A DNA stretch of 64,000 bases from Paraburkholderia sp. UYCP14C. GTDB lineage: Bacteria; Pseudomonadota; Gammaproteobacteria; Burkholderiales; Burkholderiaceae. The notes under the pieces were generated by a model. That model was not told the origin of the DNA. It saw only the letters and a list, made by a program, of their open reading frames with translations, and ran no database searches. This document shows, piece by piece, positions 18,621 to 26,642 of the stretch. The DNA is taken from assembly GCF_004197395.1 (NCBI RefSeq), contig NZ_SELS01000017.1:1-64000 (forward strand), in the 5' to 3' direction. The position numbers were made by a program, and so were the translations under genes. The number at the start of each line of letters is the position of its first letter. Position 1 is the stretch's first letter.

Positions 18621-19631
18621 TCAAGCTTCGAGCGCCAGCGTCGCGAACGTGGCGAGCCAGTGCTCGCCCATGTAGTCGCCGGCCACATGCGGCAGCGCGC
18701 TGTGCAGATGACGCTCGGCCGCATCGAACAGCACGGTGCGGCGCACGTCGCCGGCGGGCAGCGCACGCGCGAGCGCCCGCTGGCACCACGCGCGGCTCAG
18801 ATTGAGGCCGTCCAGATGCGCAATCTTGCCGTCGCTGCGATCCGTCACGGTGACGGGCTCGAACAGCGTCGCCGGCTTTTTCGCGCCGAGGTCCGGCAGG
18901 AAGCGCCCGAACCAGTCGGCGAACTGCGCGGGCGGCAACACGCGCCGCATCAACTCGGCTTCCATCAGCGACGGCGACAGGAATTCGTCGCCAGCCGGCT
19001 CCCACGCCTGACATGCGACGTCGTCCAGATACCAGCGCTCCGCGGTGCTGACGATCAGCGCCTCGAGCGCTTCGCGCGAGGTTTGCCGCGCGAAATCGAG
19101 CGTCAGCGCGAGCGCGAACGCCATGTTGAAGTGCGTGCCGACGCGTAGCGGATAGGTCGCTTTCGGCAGGAATTCCTGGAAGCGCTCGACGAACGCTTCG
19201 GTCAGCGGCGCGAACGTCTTCGCCCAGCGCGCGGCTTCCGAAATCTTCAGCGACTGCAGCTGCGCGCCGAGCGCGAGCAGCCACGCCCAGCCATACGGCC
19301 GCTCGAAGCCGCGGTTGTGCGGCAGGTCAAGATACGCGAGCTCGCCGGCGACGTTCGCCGCGGTGAAATGCTCGTCGACCACGGCGACGATGCGCGCGGC
19401 CTCGGGCAGATCGGGGAAGCGTTCCAGCAGATGCAGGATCAACCAGTAGCCGTGCACGCACGAATGCCAGTCGTAGCTGCCGTAGAAGATCGGATGCAAG
19501 GCGCGCGGACCCTGCACGTCCTGCGGCCCCGCGAGCGAGTGCGTGAGCTTGTTCGGGTATTCGCGCGTGAGGTGGGCGAGCGCGACAGTGGCGAATTTCG
19601 ACGCGGTTTCGCGGGTGAGCTGGGTGGTCAT
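18621..19631 (-). CDS. DUF2891 domain-containing protein
   Basis: This 336-residue soluble protein is wholly covered by DUF2891: HPIFYGSYDWHSCVHGYWLI near residue 47, then LPHNRGFERPYGWAWLL, then THFNMAFAL. The fold should be an alpha/alpha barrel of the kind seen in glycoside-processing enzymes and epimerases, but no activity is assigned by sequence. It is the last gene of a three-gene operon with DUF979 and DUF969 (11 bases after the DUF979 stop). In other proteobacteria these genes accompany pyrrolidone-carboxylate peptidase, suggesting a role in 5-oxoproline or peptide metabolism; that link is inference. Confidence 0.88.
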   Translation of the reverse strand: MTTQLTRETASKFATVALAHLTREYPNKLTHSLAGPQDVQGPRALHPIFYGSYDWHSCVHGYWLILHLLERFPDLPEAARIVAVVDEHFTAANVAGELAYLDLPHNRGFERPYGWAWLLALGAQLQSLKISEAARWAKTFAPLTEAFVERFQEFLPKATYPLRVGTHFNMAFALALTLDFARQTSREALEALIVSTAERWYLDDVACQAWEPAGDEFLSPSLMEAELMRRVLPPAQFADWFGRFLPDLGAKKPATLFEPVTVTDRSDGKIAHLDGLNLSRAWCQRALARALPAGDVRRTVLFDAAERHLHSALPHVAGDYMGEHWLATFATLALEA

Positions 19632-19641
19632 CGGCGGCTCC

Positions 19642-20595
19642 TCAGAATCGGAATACGAACAGGTACAACAGTATGGTGTTGACGATCAGCAATAGTAAAG
19701 CGGTCGGCCATTGCGCCTTGATCACGCCGTTCTGGTCCTTCAGTTCGAGCAGCGCGGCGGGGACGATGTTGAAGTTCGCCGCCATCGGCGTCATCAGCGT
19801 GCCGCAGAAACCGGACAGCATGCCGATCGCGCCGAGAATCGCGGGGTTGCCGTTGAACTGATGCACGATCAGCGGCAGGCCGATGCCGGCCGTCATCACC
19901 GGAAACGCGGCGAACGCGTTGCCCATGATCATCGTGAAGATGGCCATGCCGAATGTATAAGCCGCGACGACCGCGAACGCGGAGTCGACGGGGATCCACG
20001 TTTTCACGAGATCCGACACGACGTGCCCGACGCCCGCGACCGCGAACAGCGCGCCGAGCGCGGCGAGCATCTGCGGCAGGATCGCGGCCCAGCCGACGGT
20101 GTCCATGGTGTGGCGGGCGTCCTTCAGCGCATGCACGGGCGAGTCGCGCAGCATGAAAAGCGCCGCGCCGAACGCGACCAGCGTGCCGAGCACGAGCGAA
20201 ATCAGCGTGACGTTCTTGGTTTCGACGAAGGGCGCGTACTTGAGCGTCAGCGTACCCGTCAGAGTGATGAGCGGAATCAGCAGCGCCGGAATGAACAGCC
20301 GGTTGCCGAAGCGCTGCGCGTTCGCTTCGCGGCGCGCGGCGGCCGCTTCGCCGTTGCTGTCGTTGCGGCCTTTGCCGAGCTTGCCGGAGCCCGCGATCAA
20401 CGCGAGCGCGATAGCGAGGCAGCCGGTCACGAAGTGCGGCAGTTCCGCGCCGAACAGAAAGGTGACCGCGTAAATGCCCCAGAACAGACCGTTGATGACG
20501 CGCCGCGGGTTGGTGCGGTCGAGCAGGTTGAACAGCGCGAACGCGGCGAACATCAGGCCCGCGAGCACATAGAGGGATTCGAGTTTGAACATCAT
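19642..20595 (-). CDS. DUF979 family membrane protein (5-oxoproline transporter subunit)
   Basis: This 317-residue integral membrane protein has about nine to ten hydrophobic segments, including LYVLAGLMFAAFALFNLL at the N-terminus and ALLLLIVNTILLYLFVFRF at the C-terminus. FGMAIFTMIMGNAFAAFPV and GMLSGFCGTLMTPMAANFN are typical of DUF979. The family is annotated as one subunit of a two-part 5-oxoproline transporter with DUF969. The start at 20595 overlaps the DUF969 stop as ATGA, which indicates translational coupling. Confidence 0.88.
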   Translation of the reverse strand: MMFKLESLYVLAGLMFAAFALFNLLDRTNPRRVINGLFWGIYAVTFLFGAELPHFVTGCLAIALALIAGSGKLGKGRNDSNGEAAAARREANAQRFGNRLFIPALLIPLITLTGTLTLKYAPFVETKNVTLISLVLGTLVAFGAALFMLRDSPVHALKDARHTMDTVGWAAILPQMLAALGALFAVAGVGHVVSDLVKTWIPVDSAFAVVAAYTFGMAIFTMIMGNAFAAFPVMTAGIGLPLIVHQFNGNPAILGAIGMLSGFCGTLMTPMAANFNIVPAALLELKDQNGVIKAQWPTALLLLIVNTILLYLFVFRF

Positions 20596-21281
20596 CGCGC
20601 CGCGCTCCGTTTGAACGCGCTCATCTGGTGCGACAGATTGCGGTCGAGCAGGATCAGGCGGATCGCATGAATGACGAGCGCGGCGACCGCGGTCGGAATC
20701 GCCCATACGGAGACCTGCAACGGCTCGACCACGACGCCGTTCTGTTCGAGAAAGCCCTTGATCAGCAGGATCGACTGGATCGCGATGAAGATGTCCTCGC
20801 CGAAGAACACGGCGATGTTGTCGACGGCCGATGCGTTCGCGCGAATCTGCTGGCGCACCGCATCGGGCAGGTCGCCGTGACGGTTCGCGGCAGCCGCTTC
20901 GGCCATCGGCGCGATCAGCGGCCGTACCATCTGCGCGTGGCCGCCGAGCGACGTGAGGCCGAGCGCGGCGGTGATCTGGCGAATCACGAAGTAGAGCATC
21001 AGCACGCGGCCGGTGGTGGCCGCCTGCAGGCGCGAGATCAGATGCCGCGCCTGTTCCTTCAGACCGTTGCGTTCGAGCAGCGCGATCACCGGCAGCGTGA
21101 GCCAGATCAGGCCCATGTAGCGGTTATCCGCGAATGCCTTGCCGAACGCGCTGACGATCTCCACCGTCTGCAAGCCGCCGGCTATACCGGTCGCGACACC
21201 CGCGATGGTCACCACCAGCAGCGCGTTGAAGCGCAATGCGAAGCCGAGCACCACGATCGGCACGCCAATCAAAACCCCCAT
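20592..21281 (-). CDS. DUF969 family membrane protein (5-oxoproline transporter subunit)
   Basis: This 229-residue integral membrane protein matches DUF969 in length. Conserved stretches include GLIWLTLPVIALLERNGLKE, the GLTSLGGHAQMVRPLIAPMAE loop and FFGEDIFIAIQSILLI. The ATG at 21281 has GGAG upstream. It is the first gene of the operon, coupled to DUF979 by a four-base overlap. The partners would form a secondary transporter in the inner membrane; the substrate comes from family annotation and not from this sequence. Confidence 0.88.
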   Translation of the reverse strand: MGVLIGVPIVVLGFALRFNALLVVTIAGVATGIAGGLQTVEIVSAFGKAFADNRYMGLIWLTLPVIALLERNGLKEQARHLISRLQAATTGRVLMLYFVIRQITAALGLTSLGGHAQMVRPLIAPMAEAAAANRHGDLPDAVRQQIRANASAVDNIAVFFGEDIFIAIQSILLIKGFLEQNGVVVEPLQVSVWAIPTAVAALVIHAIRLILLDRNLSHQMSAFKRSAAR

Positions 21282-21447
21282 CCGGATCTCCTAGTTTCGT
21301 TCTCGCGACGCCCCCGTTTGCGCTGACTGCGTCACGACGCAGCCACGCAGGGCGACGAAATCTAACACGAGAATTTATCGATAAATAGTCGAGAAAATCT
21401 ATTCATCGGGTAAACGCCGAGAACAGGGCAGCGCGTGGCGGAAGCGG

Positions 21448-22365
21448 TCAGCCGGTGGTCATTCCCTCCGACGTCAACTGCCGCAACTGCTCCAGCAGCT
21501 TGACCGCCGGACTCGGCAGGATCCCCTGGCGCCGCCGGAACGCGGTCAGCGTGCGCCGCCCGACCACGCCCGGAATGCCGAGCGTATCGAACACGCCGGC
21601 CTTGCTTTCGGTCACGTACATCGTCGACGCCATCCAGCTCAGAAAGCCGGAACGCGCGACCAGACTCTTCAGCGCCGTGACCGAGCGCGTTTCGACGACG
21701 ACGTTCGGCAGCCCCAGCCCGCGCTCGGCAAACACGCCCTGCATGTGCTCGAACGGGCCGGTGCCGCGCGGCGGAATCGCCCAGCGCTCGCCCAGCGTGT
21801 CGGCGAGCGTGAGCTCGGGCTTGCGCCGCAGCGGATGATCGAGCGCGGCGACCACGTAGCTCGCGTCTTCCCAGCGGCAATCGGCGATCGCGGTGATCTC
21901 GTCGGTATCGGGCACGGCCATGCTGAGCGCGAGGTCGATCTCGCGTTTGACGAGCGCATCGGCGAGCCGGTCCCACACGCCCTCGATGATTTCCACGCGC
22001 AGGTTCGGCCACTTCGTCAACACGCCGCTGACCGCGAGCGGCAGCACGAGACTCGCGATGCTGCCCACCGCGCCGACGCGGATCGTGCCGCGCGCGAGCC
22101 CGCGCATGGCGTCGATTTCCTCGCGCGCCTGTTCGGCTTCGCGTTGCAGCAGGATCGCGTGCGGCAGCAGCGCCTCGCCGACCGCGGTCAGATGCATGCC
22201 GCGCGAATGCCGCTCGAACAGCGGCGCGCCGACCTGTTCCTCGAGACGTCGGACGGTCCGGCTCAGCGCCGGCTGTGTGATGTGCAGCGCTTCGGCGGCA
22301 CGCCCGAGGCTGCCGCTCTCGACGATCACCGCGAACGCCTGCAGTTGTTGAAGGTTGTAAGTCAT
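21448..22365 (-). CDS. LysR family transcriptional regulator (mandelate/benzoylformate module)
   Basis: This 305-residue protein has an N-terminal helix-turn-helix (LQQLQAFAVIVESGSLGRAAEALHITQ region, QPALSRTVRRLE recognition helix near residue 32) and a LysR effector domain from about residue 90. It is divergent from the benzoylformate decarboxylase operon, the usual arrangement for a LysR activator and its target. The ATG at 22365 directly abuts a perfect palindrome (22366-22388), so the regulator probably controls its own promoter too. An upstream extension of the frame is Cys-rich and unlike LysR proteins, so it was not used. Confidence 0.92.
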   Translation of the reverse strand: MTYNLQQLQAFAVIVESGSLGRAAEALHITQPALSRTVRRLEEQVGAPLFERHSRGMHLTAVGEALLPHAILLQREAEQAREEIDAMRGLARGTIRVGAVGSIASLVLPLAVSGVLTKWPNLRVEIIEGVWDRLADALVKREIDLALSMAVPDTDEITAIADCRWEDASYVVAALDHPLRRKPELTLADTLGERWAIPPRGTGPFEHMQGVFAERGLGLPNVVVETRSVTALKSLVARSGFLSWMASTMYVTESKAGVFDTLGIPGVVGRRTLTAFRRRQGILPSPAVKLLEQLRQLTSEGMTTG

Positions 22366-22388
22366 GCCAAAAGGTAATGCCTTTTGGC
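22366..22388. promoter_or_regulatory. Palindromic operator candidate between LysR and mdlC
   Basis: GCCAAAAGG (22366-22374) and CCTTTTGGC (22380-22388) form a perfect 9-bp inverted repeat with a 5-base spacer. It touches the LysR start codon in the divergent region and is a good candidate for the site where the regulator binds. A GATAAT hexamer near 22422 could be the -10 box of the decarboxylase promoter. Confidence 0.6.
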
Positions 22389-22469
22389 GAATTAGGCAAT
22401 TTTCGGTTACCAGGGCGGCCGTGATAATGGCCTTTCGATTTTTCGCGCTCACCAGACAGGAGGCCTCGC

Positions 22470-24113
22470 ATGACAGGCAGCGCGCCGCAACAGAATCACG
22501 CACCGGCACAGGATCAGGGCACGCAATGGACCGTGCGCGACGCGGTCATCGACTTCGCGCGCCGCGTCGGCATGACGTCGATCTTCGCGAACCCAGGCTC
22601 GACCGAGCTGCCGATGTTCCGCGATTTCCCCGCGGATTTCCGCTACGTGCTCGGTCTTCAGGAAGCGGTCGTGGTCGGCATGGCCGACGGCTACGCGCAG
22701 GCCACCGGGAACGCGGCGCTCGTGAACCTGCATTCGGCGGCGGGCGTCGGCAACGCGATGGGCAATATCTTCACGGCGTTTCGCAACCGCACGCCGCTCG
22801 TCGTCACCGCGGGTCAGCAGGCCCGCTCGATCCTGCCGTTCGATCCGTTCCTCGCCGCGACCCAGGCCACCGAATTGCCGAAGCCCTACGTGAAGTGGAG
22901 CATCGAGCCGGCTCGCGCAGAGGACGTGCCGCTCGCGATCGCGCGTGCCTACGCGATTGCGATGCAGGAGCCGCGTGGCCCGGTGTTCGTGTCGATTCCC
23001 GCCGACGACTGGGATCAGCCGGCCGAGCGGGTCGCGGATCGTGAGGTCGCGCACATCATGCGTCCCGATCCGGCGATGCTCGACCGGATCGGCGCGGTGC
23101 TCGATGCTTGCGAGCGGCCGGCGTTCGTGGTCGGCGGCGCGGTCGATCGCGCGGATGCGGCGGCGGAAGTCGTGCGGCTCGCGGAGCGGCATGCCGCGCG
23201 CGTCTACGTCGCGCCGATGACCGGACGGTGCAGCTTCCCCGAAACGCACCGGTTGTTCGCGGGCTTTTTGCCGGCGATGCGCGAGCGCATCGTCGAATTG
23301 CTCGGCGCGCACGACGCGATCTTCGCGATCGGCGCGCCCGCGTTCACGTATCACGTCGAAGGCAGCGGTCCGCATGTGCCGCCGGGCGCGCGGCTGTGTC
23401 AGTTGATCGACGATCCGGGAGTCGCCGCATGGACGCCGCAGGGCATCGCCGCGGTCGGCAACGTGCGGCTCGGCGTGCAGGATCTGCTCGCGCGCGCCGC
23501 GCCCAAAGCGCGCGAGTTGCCCGCGCCGCGAGCAGTGGCGCCGCGTGCGCTGCCGCCCGCGCAGGGCGAGCGGATGTCGGTCGCGTTCGCGTTGCAGACC
23601 CTCGCCGAAGTGCGCGATCCCGCTGGCATCGTCGTCGAGGAAGCGCCGAGCTCGCGGCCCGTCATGCAGACCTATCTGCCGATCGCGCGCCCCGGCACTT
23701 TCATGACGATGGATAGCGGCGGCCTCGGCTACGGCATGCCTGCGGCGGTCGGTGTTGCACTTGCGCGGCCGGGCGAGCGCGTGATCGCGCTGATCGGCGA
23801 CGGTTCGAGCATGTACTCGATCCAGGCGATCTGGAGCGCGGTGCAGATGCGGCTGCCGATCACCTTCGTGATCCTGAACAACACGCGCTACGCGGCGTTG
23901 CAGGATTTCGCGCCGGTGTTCGGCTTCGCGCCGGACGAGACGGTGCAGGGCACGGACCTGCCGGGGCTCGACTTCGTGACGATCGCGGCGGGCATGGGTT
24001 GCCCGGGCGCGCGCGTCAGCGAGGCGGCTGAACTTGCCGACGTGTTGCGTCGCGCGTTGTCCGCGGATGACGTCAAAAGCGGTCCCACGCTCGTCGAAGC
24101 GATCGTCGCTTAA
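22470..24113 (+). CDS. mdlC: Benzoylformate decarboxylase
   Basis: This 547-residue thiamine-diphosphate enzyme converts benzoylformate to benzaldehyde and CO2. The three domains are complete. Residues matching the Pseudomonas putida enzyme are Ser44 in NPGST (Ser26), Glu65 in GLQE (Glu47), His88 in NLHSAAG (His70) and His295 in FTYHVEG (His281). The cofactor motif GDGSSMYSIQ through LNN is near residues 443-471. The N-terminus is about 18 residues longer than the P. putida protein. AGGAGG precedes the ATG. It is the first gene of a four-gene operon. Other 2-keto acids cannot be excluded as substrates. Confidence 0.9.
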   Translation: MTGSAPQQNHAPAQDQGTQWTVRDAVIDFARRVGMTSIFANPGSTELPMFRDFPADFRYVLGLQEAVVVGMADGYAQATGNAALVNLHSAAGVGNAMGNIFTAFRNRTPLVVTAGQQARSILPFDPFLAATQATELPKPYVKWSIEPARAEDVPLAIARAYAIAMQEPRGPVFVSIPADDWDQPAERVADREVAHIMRPDPAMLDRIGAVLDACERPAFVVGGAVDRADAAAEVVRLAERHAARVYVAPMTGRCSFPETHRLFAGFLPAMRERIVELLGAHDAIFAIGAPAFTYHVEGSGPHVPPGARLCQLIDDPGVAAWTPQGIAAVGNVRLGVQDLLARAAPKARELPAPRAVAPRALPPAQGERMSVAFALQTLAEVRDPAGIVVEEAPSSRPVMQTYLPIARPGTFMTMDSGGLGYGMPAAVGVALARPGERVIALIGDGSSMYSIQAIWSAVQMRLPITFVILNNTRYAALQDFAPVFGFAPDETVQGTDLPGLDFVTIAAGMGCPGARVSEAAELADVLRRALSADDVKSGPTLVEAIVA

Positions 24114-24149
24114 CGCGCATTTCCCATCTGGAGTGGAGAGAGACAAACG

Positions 24150-25601
24150 ATGAAAAACGTATCGATGCTGATTGCCGGTGAACAGGTACAAGCGCGCAAC
24201 GGCGCGACCTTCGAGCGCCGCAACCCGCTCGACGGCGAAGTCGCCACGCGCGCGCCGGCCGCGACCGTCGAAGATGCCGTCGCCGCTGTCGATGCCGCCG
24301 CCGCAGCCTTTCCGGTGTGGTCCGCACTTGGACCGAGCGAGCGCCGCGCGCTGCTGACGAAGGCCGCGCACGCGCTCGAAGCGAAGGCCGATGCCTTCGC
24401 CGCCGCCATGGCCGCCGAGACCGGCGCGTCGGGGATTTGGGCCGGCTTCAACGTACATCTCGCGGCGGCCGGGCTGATCGAAGCGGCCGCGCTGACCACA
24501 CAGATCGCCGGCGAACTGATTCCGTCCGACGTGCCCGGCAGTCTCGCGATGGGCGTGCGCCAGCCCGCGGGCGTCGTACTCGGCATCGCGCCGTGGAACG
24601 CGCCGGTGATTCTCGCGGTGCGCGCGATCGCGCTGCCGCTCGCGTGCGGCAACACGGTCGTGCTGAAGGGCTCGGAGATCTGTCCGGCAACGCACGGCCT
24701 GATCATCGAGGCGATGCAGGAGGCGGGTCTGCCGCGCGGCACCGTGAACTTCGTGACCAATGCGCCGGCCGACGCTGCGCGCATCGTCGACGCGATGATC
24801 GAACATCCGGCCGTGCGTCGCGTGAACTTCACGGGCTCGACGCGCGTGGGTCGCCTGATCGCCGAAACCTGCGCGCGCAATCTGAAGCCCTCCGTGCTCG
24901 AACTCGGCGGCAAGGCACCGCTCGTCGTGCTCGACGACGCCGATATCGGCGCCGCCGTCGATGCGGCCGTGTTCGGCGCATTCGCGAATTCCGGGCAGAT
25001 CTGCATGTCGACCGAGCGGATCATCGTCGACGACAGCGTCGCCGATGCGTTCGTCGAGCGGCTAGCCGCGCGTGCGCGCGCGTTGCCGCTCGGCGATCCG
25101 CGCAAGGGGCCGGTCGTGCTCGGCTCGGTGGTCGACATGAGCACCGTCGAGCGCTGCAACGCGCTGATCGACGACGCGCTGGCCAAAGGCGCGACGCTCG
25201 TCTGCGGCGGCAGGAGCGAAACCACGCTGATGCCCGCGACGCTGCTCGATCGCGTGACGCCGGACATGCGCATCTATCACGACGAATCGTTCGGGCCGGT
25301 CAAGCCGATCGTGCGCGTGCGCGGCGAGGAAGCCGCGATCGCCTGCGCGAACGACAACGAGTACGGGTTGTCGGCGGCGGTGTTCAGCCGCGACACGGCG
25401 CGCGCGCTGAACGTCGCGAAGCGCATCGAGTCGGGCATTTGCCACGTGAACGGCCCGACCGTGCACGACGAAGCGCAGATGCCGTTCGGCGGCGTGAAGG
25501 CGAGCGGCTTCGGCCGCTTCGGCGGCAAGGCGGGGATCGCGGAGTTCACCGATCTGCGCTGGGTCACGCTGCAAACGACCCCGCGTCACTATCCGTTCTG
25601 A
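24150..25601 (+). CDS. NAD(P)-dependent aromatic aldehyde dehydrogenase (benzaldehyde/vanillin type)
   Basis: This 483-residue ALDH has catalytic Glu251 (LELGGKAP) and Cys285 (NSGQICMSTER), the cofactor segment LGIAPWNAPVIL, and the C-terminal motif FTDLRWVTLQTTPRHYPF. That C-terminus is characteristic of the salicylaldehyde/vanillin/benzaldehyde dehydrogenase branch. In this operon it would oxidise the benzaldehyde made by the decarboxylase 36 bases upstream to benzoate. The Shine-Dalgarno GGAGAGAG precedes the ATG. Confidence 0.9.
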   Translation: MKNVSMLIAGEQVQARNGATFERRNPLDGEVATRAPAATVEDAVAAVDAAAAAFPVWSALGPSERRALLTKAAHALEAKADAFAAAMAAETGASGIWAGFNVHLAAAGLIEAAALTTQIAGELIPSDVPGSLAMGVRQPAGVVLGIAPWNAPVILAVRAIALPLACGNTVVLKGSEICPATHGLIIEAMQEAGLPRGTVNFVTNAPADAARIVDAMIEHPAVRRVNFTGSTRVGRLIAETCARNLKPSVLELGGKAPLVVLDDADIGAAVDAAVFGAFANSGQICMSTERIIVDDSVADAFVERLAARARALPLGDPRKGPVVLGSVVDMSTVERCNALIDDALAKGATLVCGGRSETTLMPATLLDRVTPDMRIYHDESFGPVKPIVRVRGEEAAIACANDNEYGLSAAVFSRDTARALNVAKRIESGICHVNGPTVHDEAQMPFGGVKASGFGRFGGKAGIAEFTDLRWVTLQTTPRHYPF

Positions 25602-25615
25602 CGAGGACGATCTCG

Positions 25616-26551
25616 ATGCTCGAGCCTTTGGACATCGCGATTCTCGGCGCGGGCGCGATGGGTTCGCTGTTCGGTGGACTGCTCGCCGAAGCGGGTCATC
25701 GCGTCACGCTGGTCGATATCGACGACGCGCATCTCGGCGCGATTCGCAGCGAAGGGCTGCGCGTCACTACGGACGCTGGTTCGCGCGTGATCGGCGATCT
25801 GTGCGTATGCCGTCCGGACGAGGCCGAGACGGCGCCCGAGCTGCTGATCGTTTTCACAAAGACGCAGCACACTGATGCGGCGCTTGCGTCGGCGCAGGCG
25901 CTGCTCGGTTCGCGCACGGCGGTGCTGTCGTTGCAGAACGGGCTTGGCAACGTCGAGCGGATTGCGCGGTATGTACCGCGCGAACGCGTGATGGTCGGCA
26001 TGACGACGTGGCCCGCGGACAAGTCGGCGCCCGCGCAGGTCAGCTCACACGGTGCCGGAGAAATCCGCCTGATGAGCGCGGACGGCGACATGCATGAGCA
26101 CGTGCGGCGCGCGGCCGAGGCGCTGAACTCCGCCGGCCTGAACTGCATCGCCGATCCGCATGTGTGGTCGGCGATCTGGCAGAAGGTTGCGTTCAACGCC
26201 GCGTTGAACAGCCTGTGCGCGCTCACGCAATGCACGGTCGGTGAACTGTCGAACGTGCCGGACGGCGAGGCGCTGACGCTGAAGATCGTCGCCGAGGTTG
26301 CGGCGGTCGCGCGCGCAAGCGGGATCGCGTTCGACGAAGCGCATGTCGTCGATACCGTGCGGCATGCGCTCGCGCATCATCGCGCGCATCGGCCGTCGAT
26401 GCTGCAGGACGTGCTCGCGGGCCGGCAGACCGAAATCGAGGCGATCAACGGCGCGGTCGTCGCGGCGGCGCGCGCGGCGGGTGTTGCCGTGCCTTGCACC
26501 GAGTGTCTGCTGCAACTCGTGCGGCTCGTCGATGCGCGCGGTTCGCACTGA
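25616..26551 (+). CDS. Ketopantoate reductase (PanE/ApbA) family 2-hydroxyacid dehydrogenase
   Basis: This 311-residue protein has the Rossmann motif GAGAMG at residues 11-16 and a PanE-type C-terminal helical domain. The catalytic pair appears as Lys190 (IWQKVAFNAALNSL) with Asn194 and Asn198. It starts 14 bases after the aldehyde dehydrogenase stop, with GAGGA as Shine-Dalgarno. A pantothenate role is unlikely in this operon. PanE-related enzymes that interconvert D-mandelate and benzoylformate are known in enterococci, so oxidation of D-mandelate to benzoylformate is the best contextual guess. Family call firm, substrate inferred. Confidence 0.85.
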   Translation: MLEPLDIAILGAGAMGSLFGGLLAEAGHRVTLVDIDDAHLGAIRSEGLRVTTDAGSRVIGDLCVCRPDEAETAPELLIVFTKTQHTDAALASAQALLGSRTAVLSLQNGLGNVERIARYVPRERVMVGMTTWPADKSAPAQVSSHGAGEIRLMSADGDMHEHVRRAAEALNSAGLNCIADPHVWSAIWQKVAFNAALNSLCALTQCTVGELSNVPDGEALTLKIVAEVAAVARASGIAFDEAHVVDTVRHALAHHRAHRPSMLQDVLAGRQTEIEAINGAVVAAARAAGVAVPCTECLLQLVRLVDARGSH

Positions 26552-26642
26552 CGCTTGACGGACCACGTCCAGCGCGAATCGTGCTGGCCATACTGACGAC
26601 AACAAAAATCGCGCGTGCAGCGCAAACAACGGAGACATGTTC

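Noticed and set aside
16331-18675. Long frames of about 680-700 codons on both strands over polB
   Set aside because: They lack any known motif, while the polB frame has all polymerase and exonuclease motifs.
22449-24806. A 785-codon minus-strand frame opposite mdlC and the aldehyde dehydrogenase gene
   Set aside because: Composition is Arg/His/Asp-rich and it mirrors two well-supported genes; no start signal or motif.
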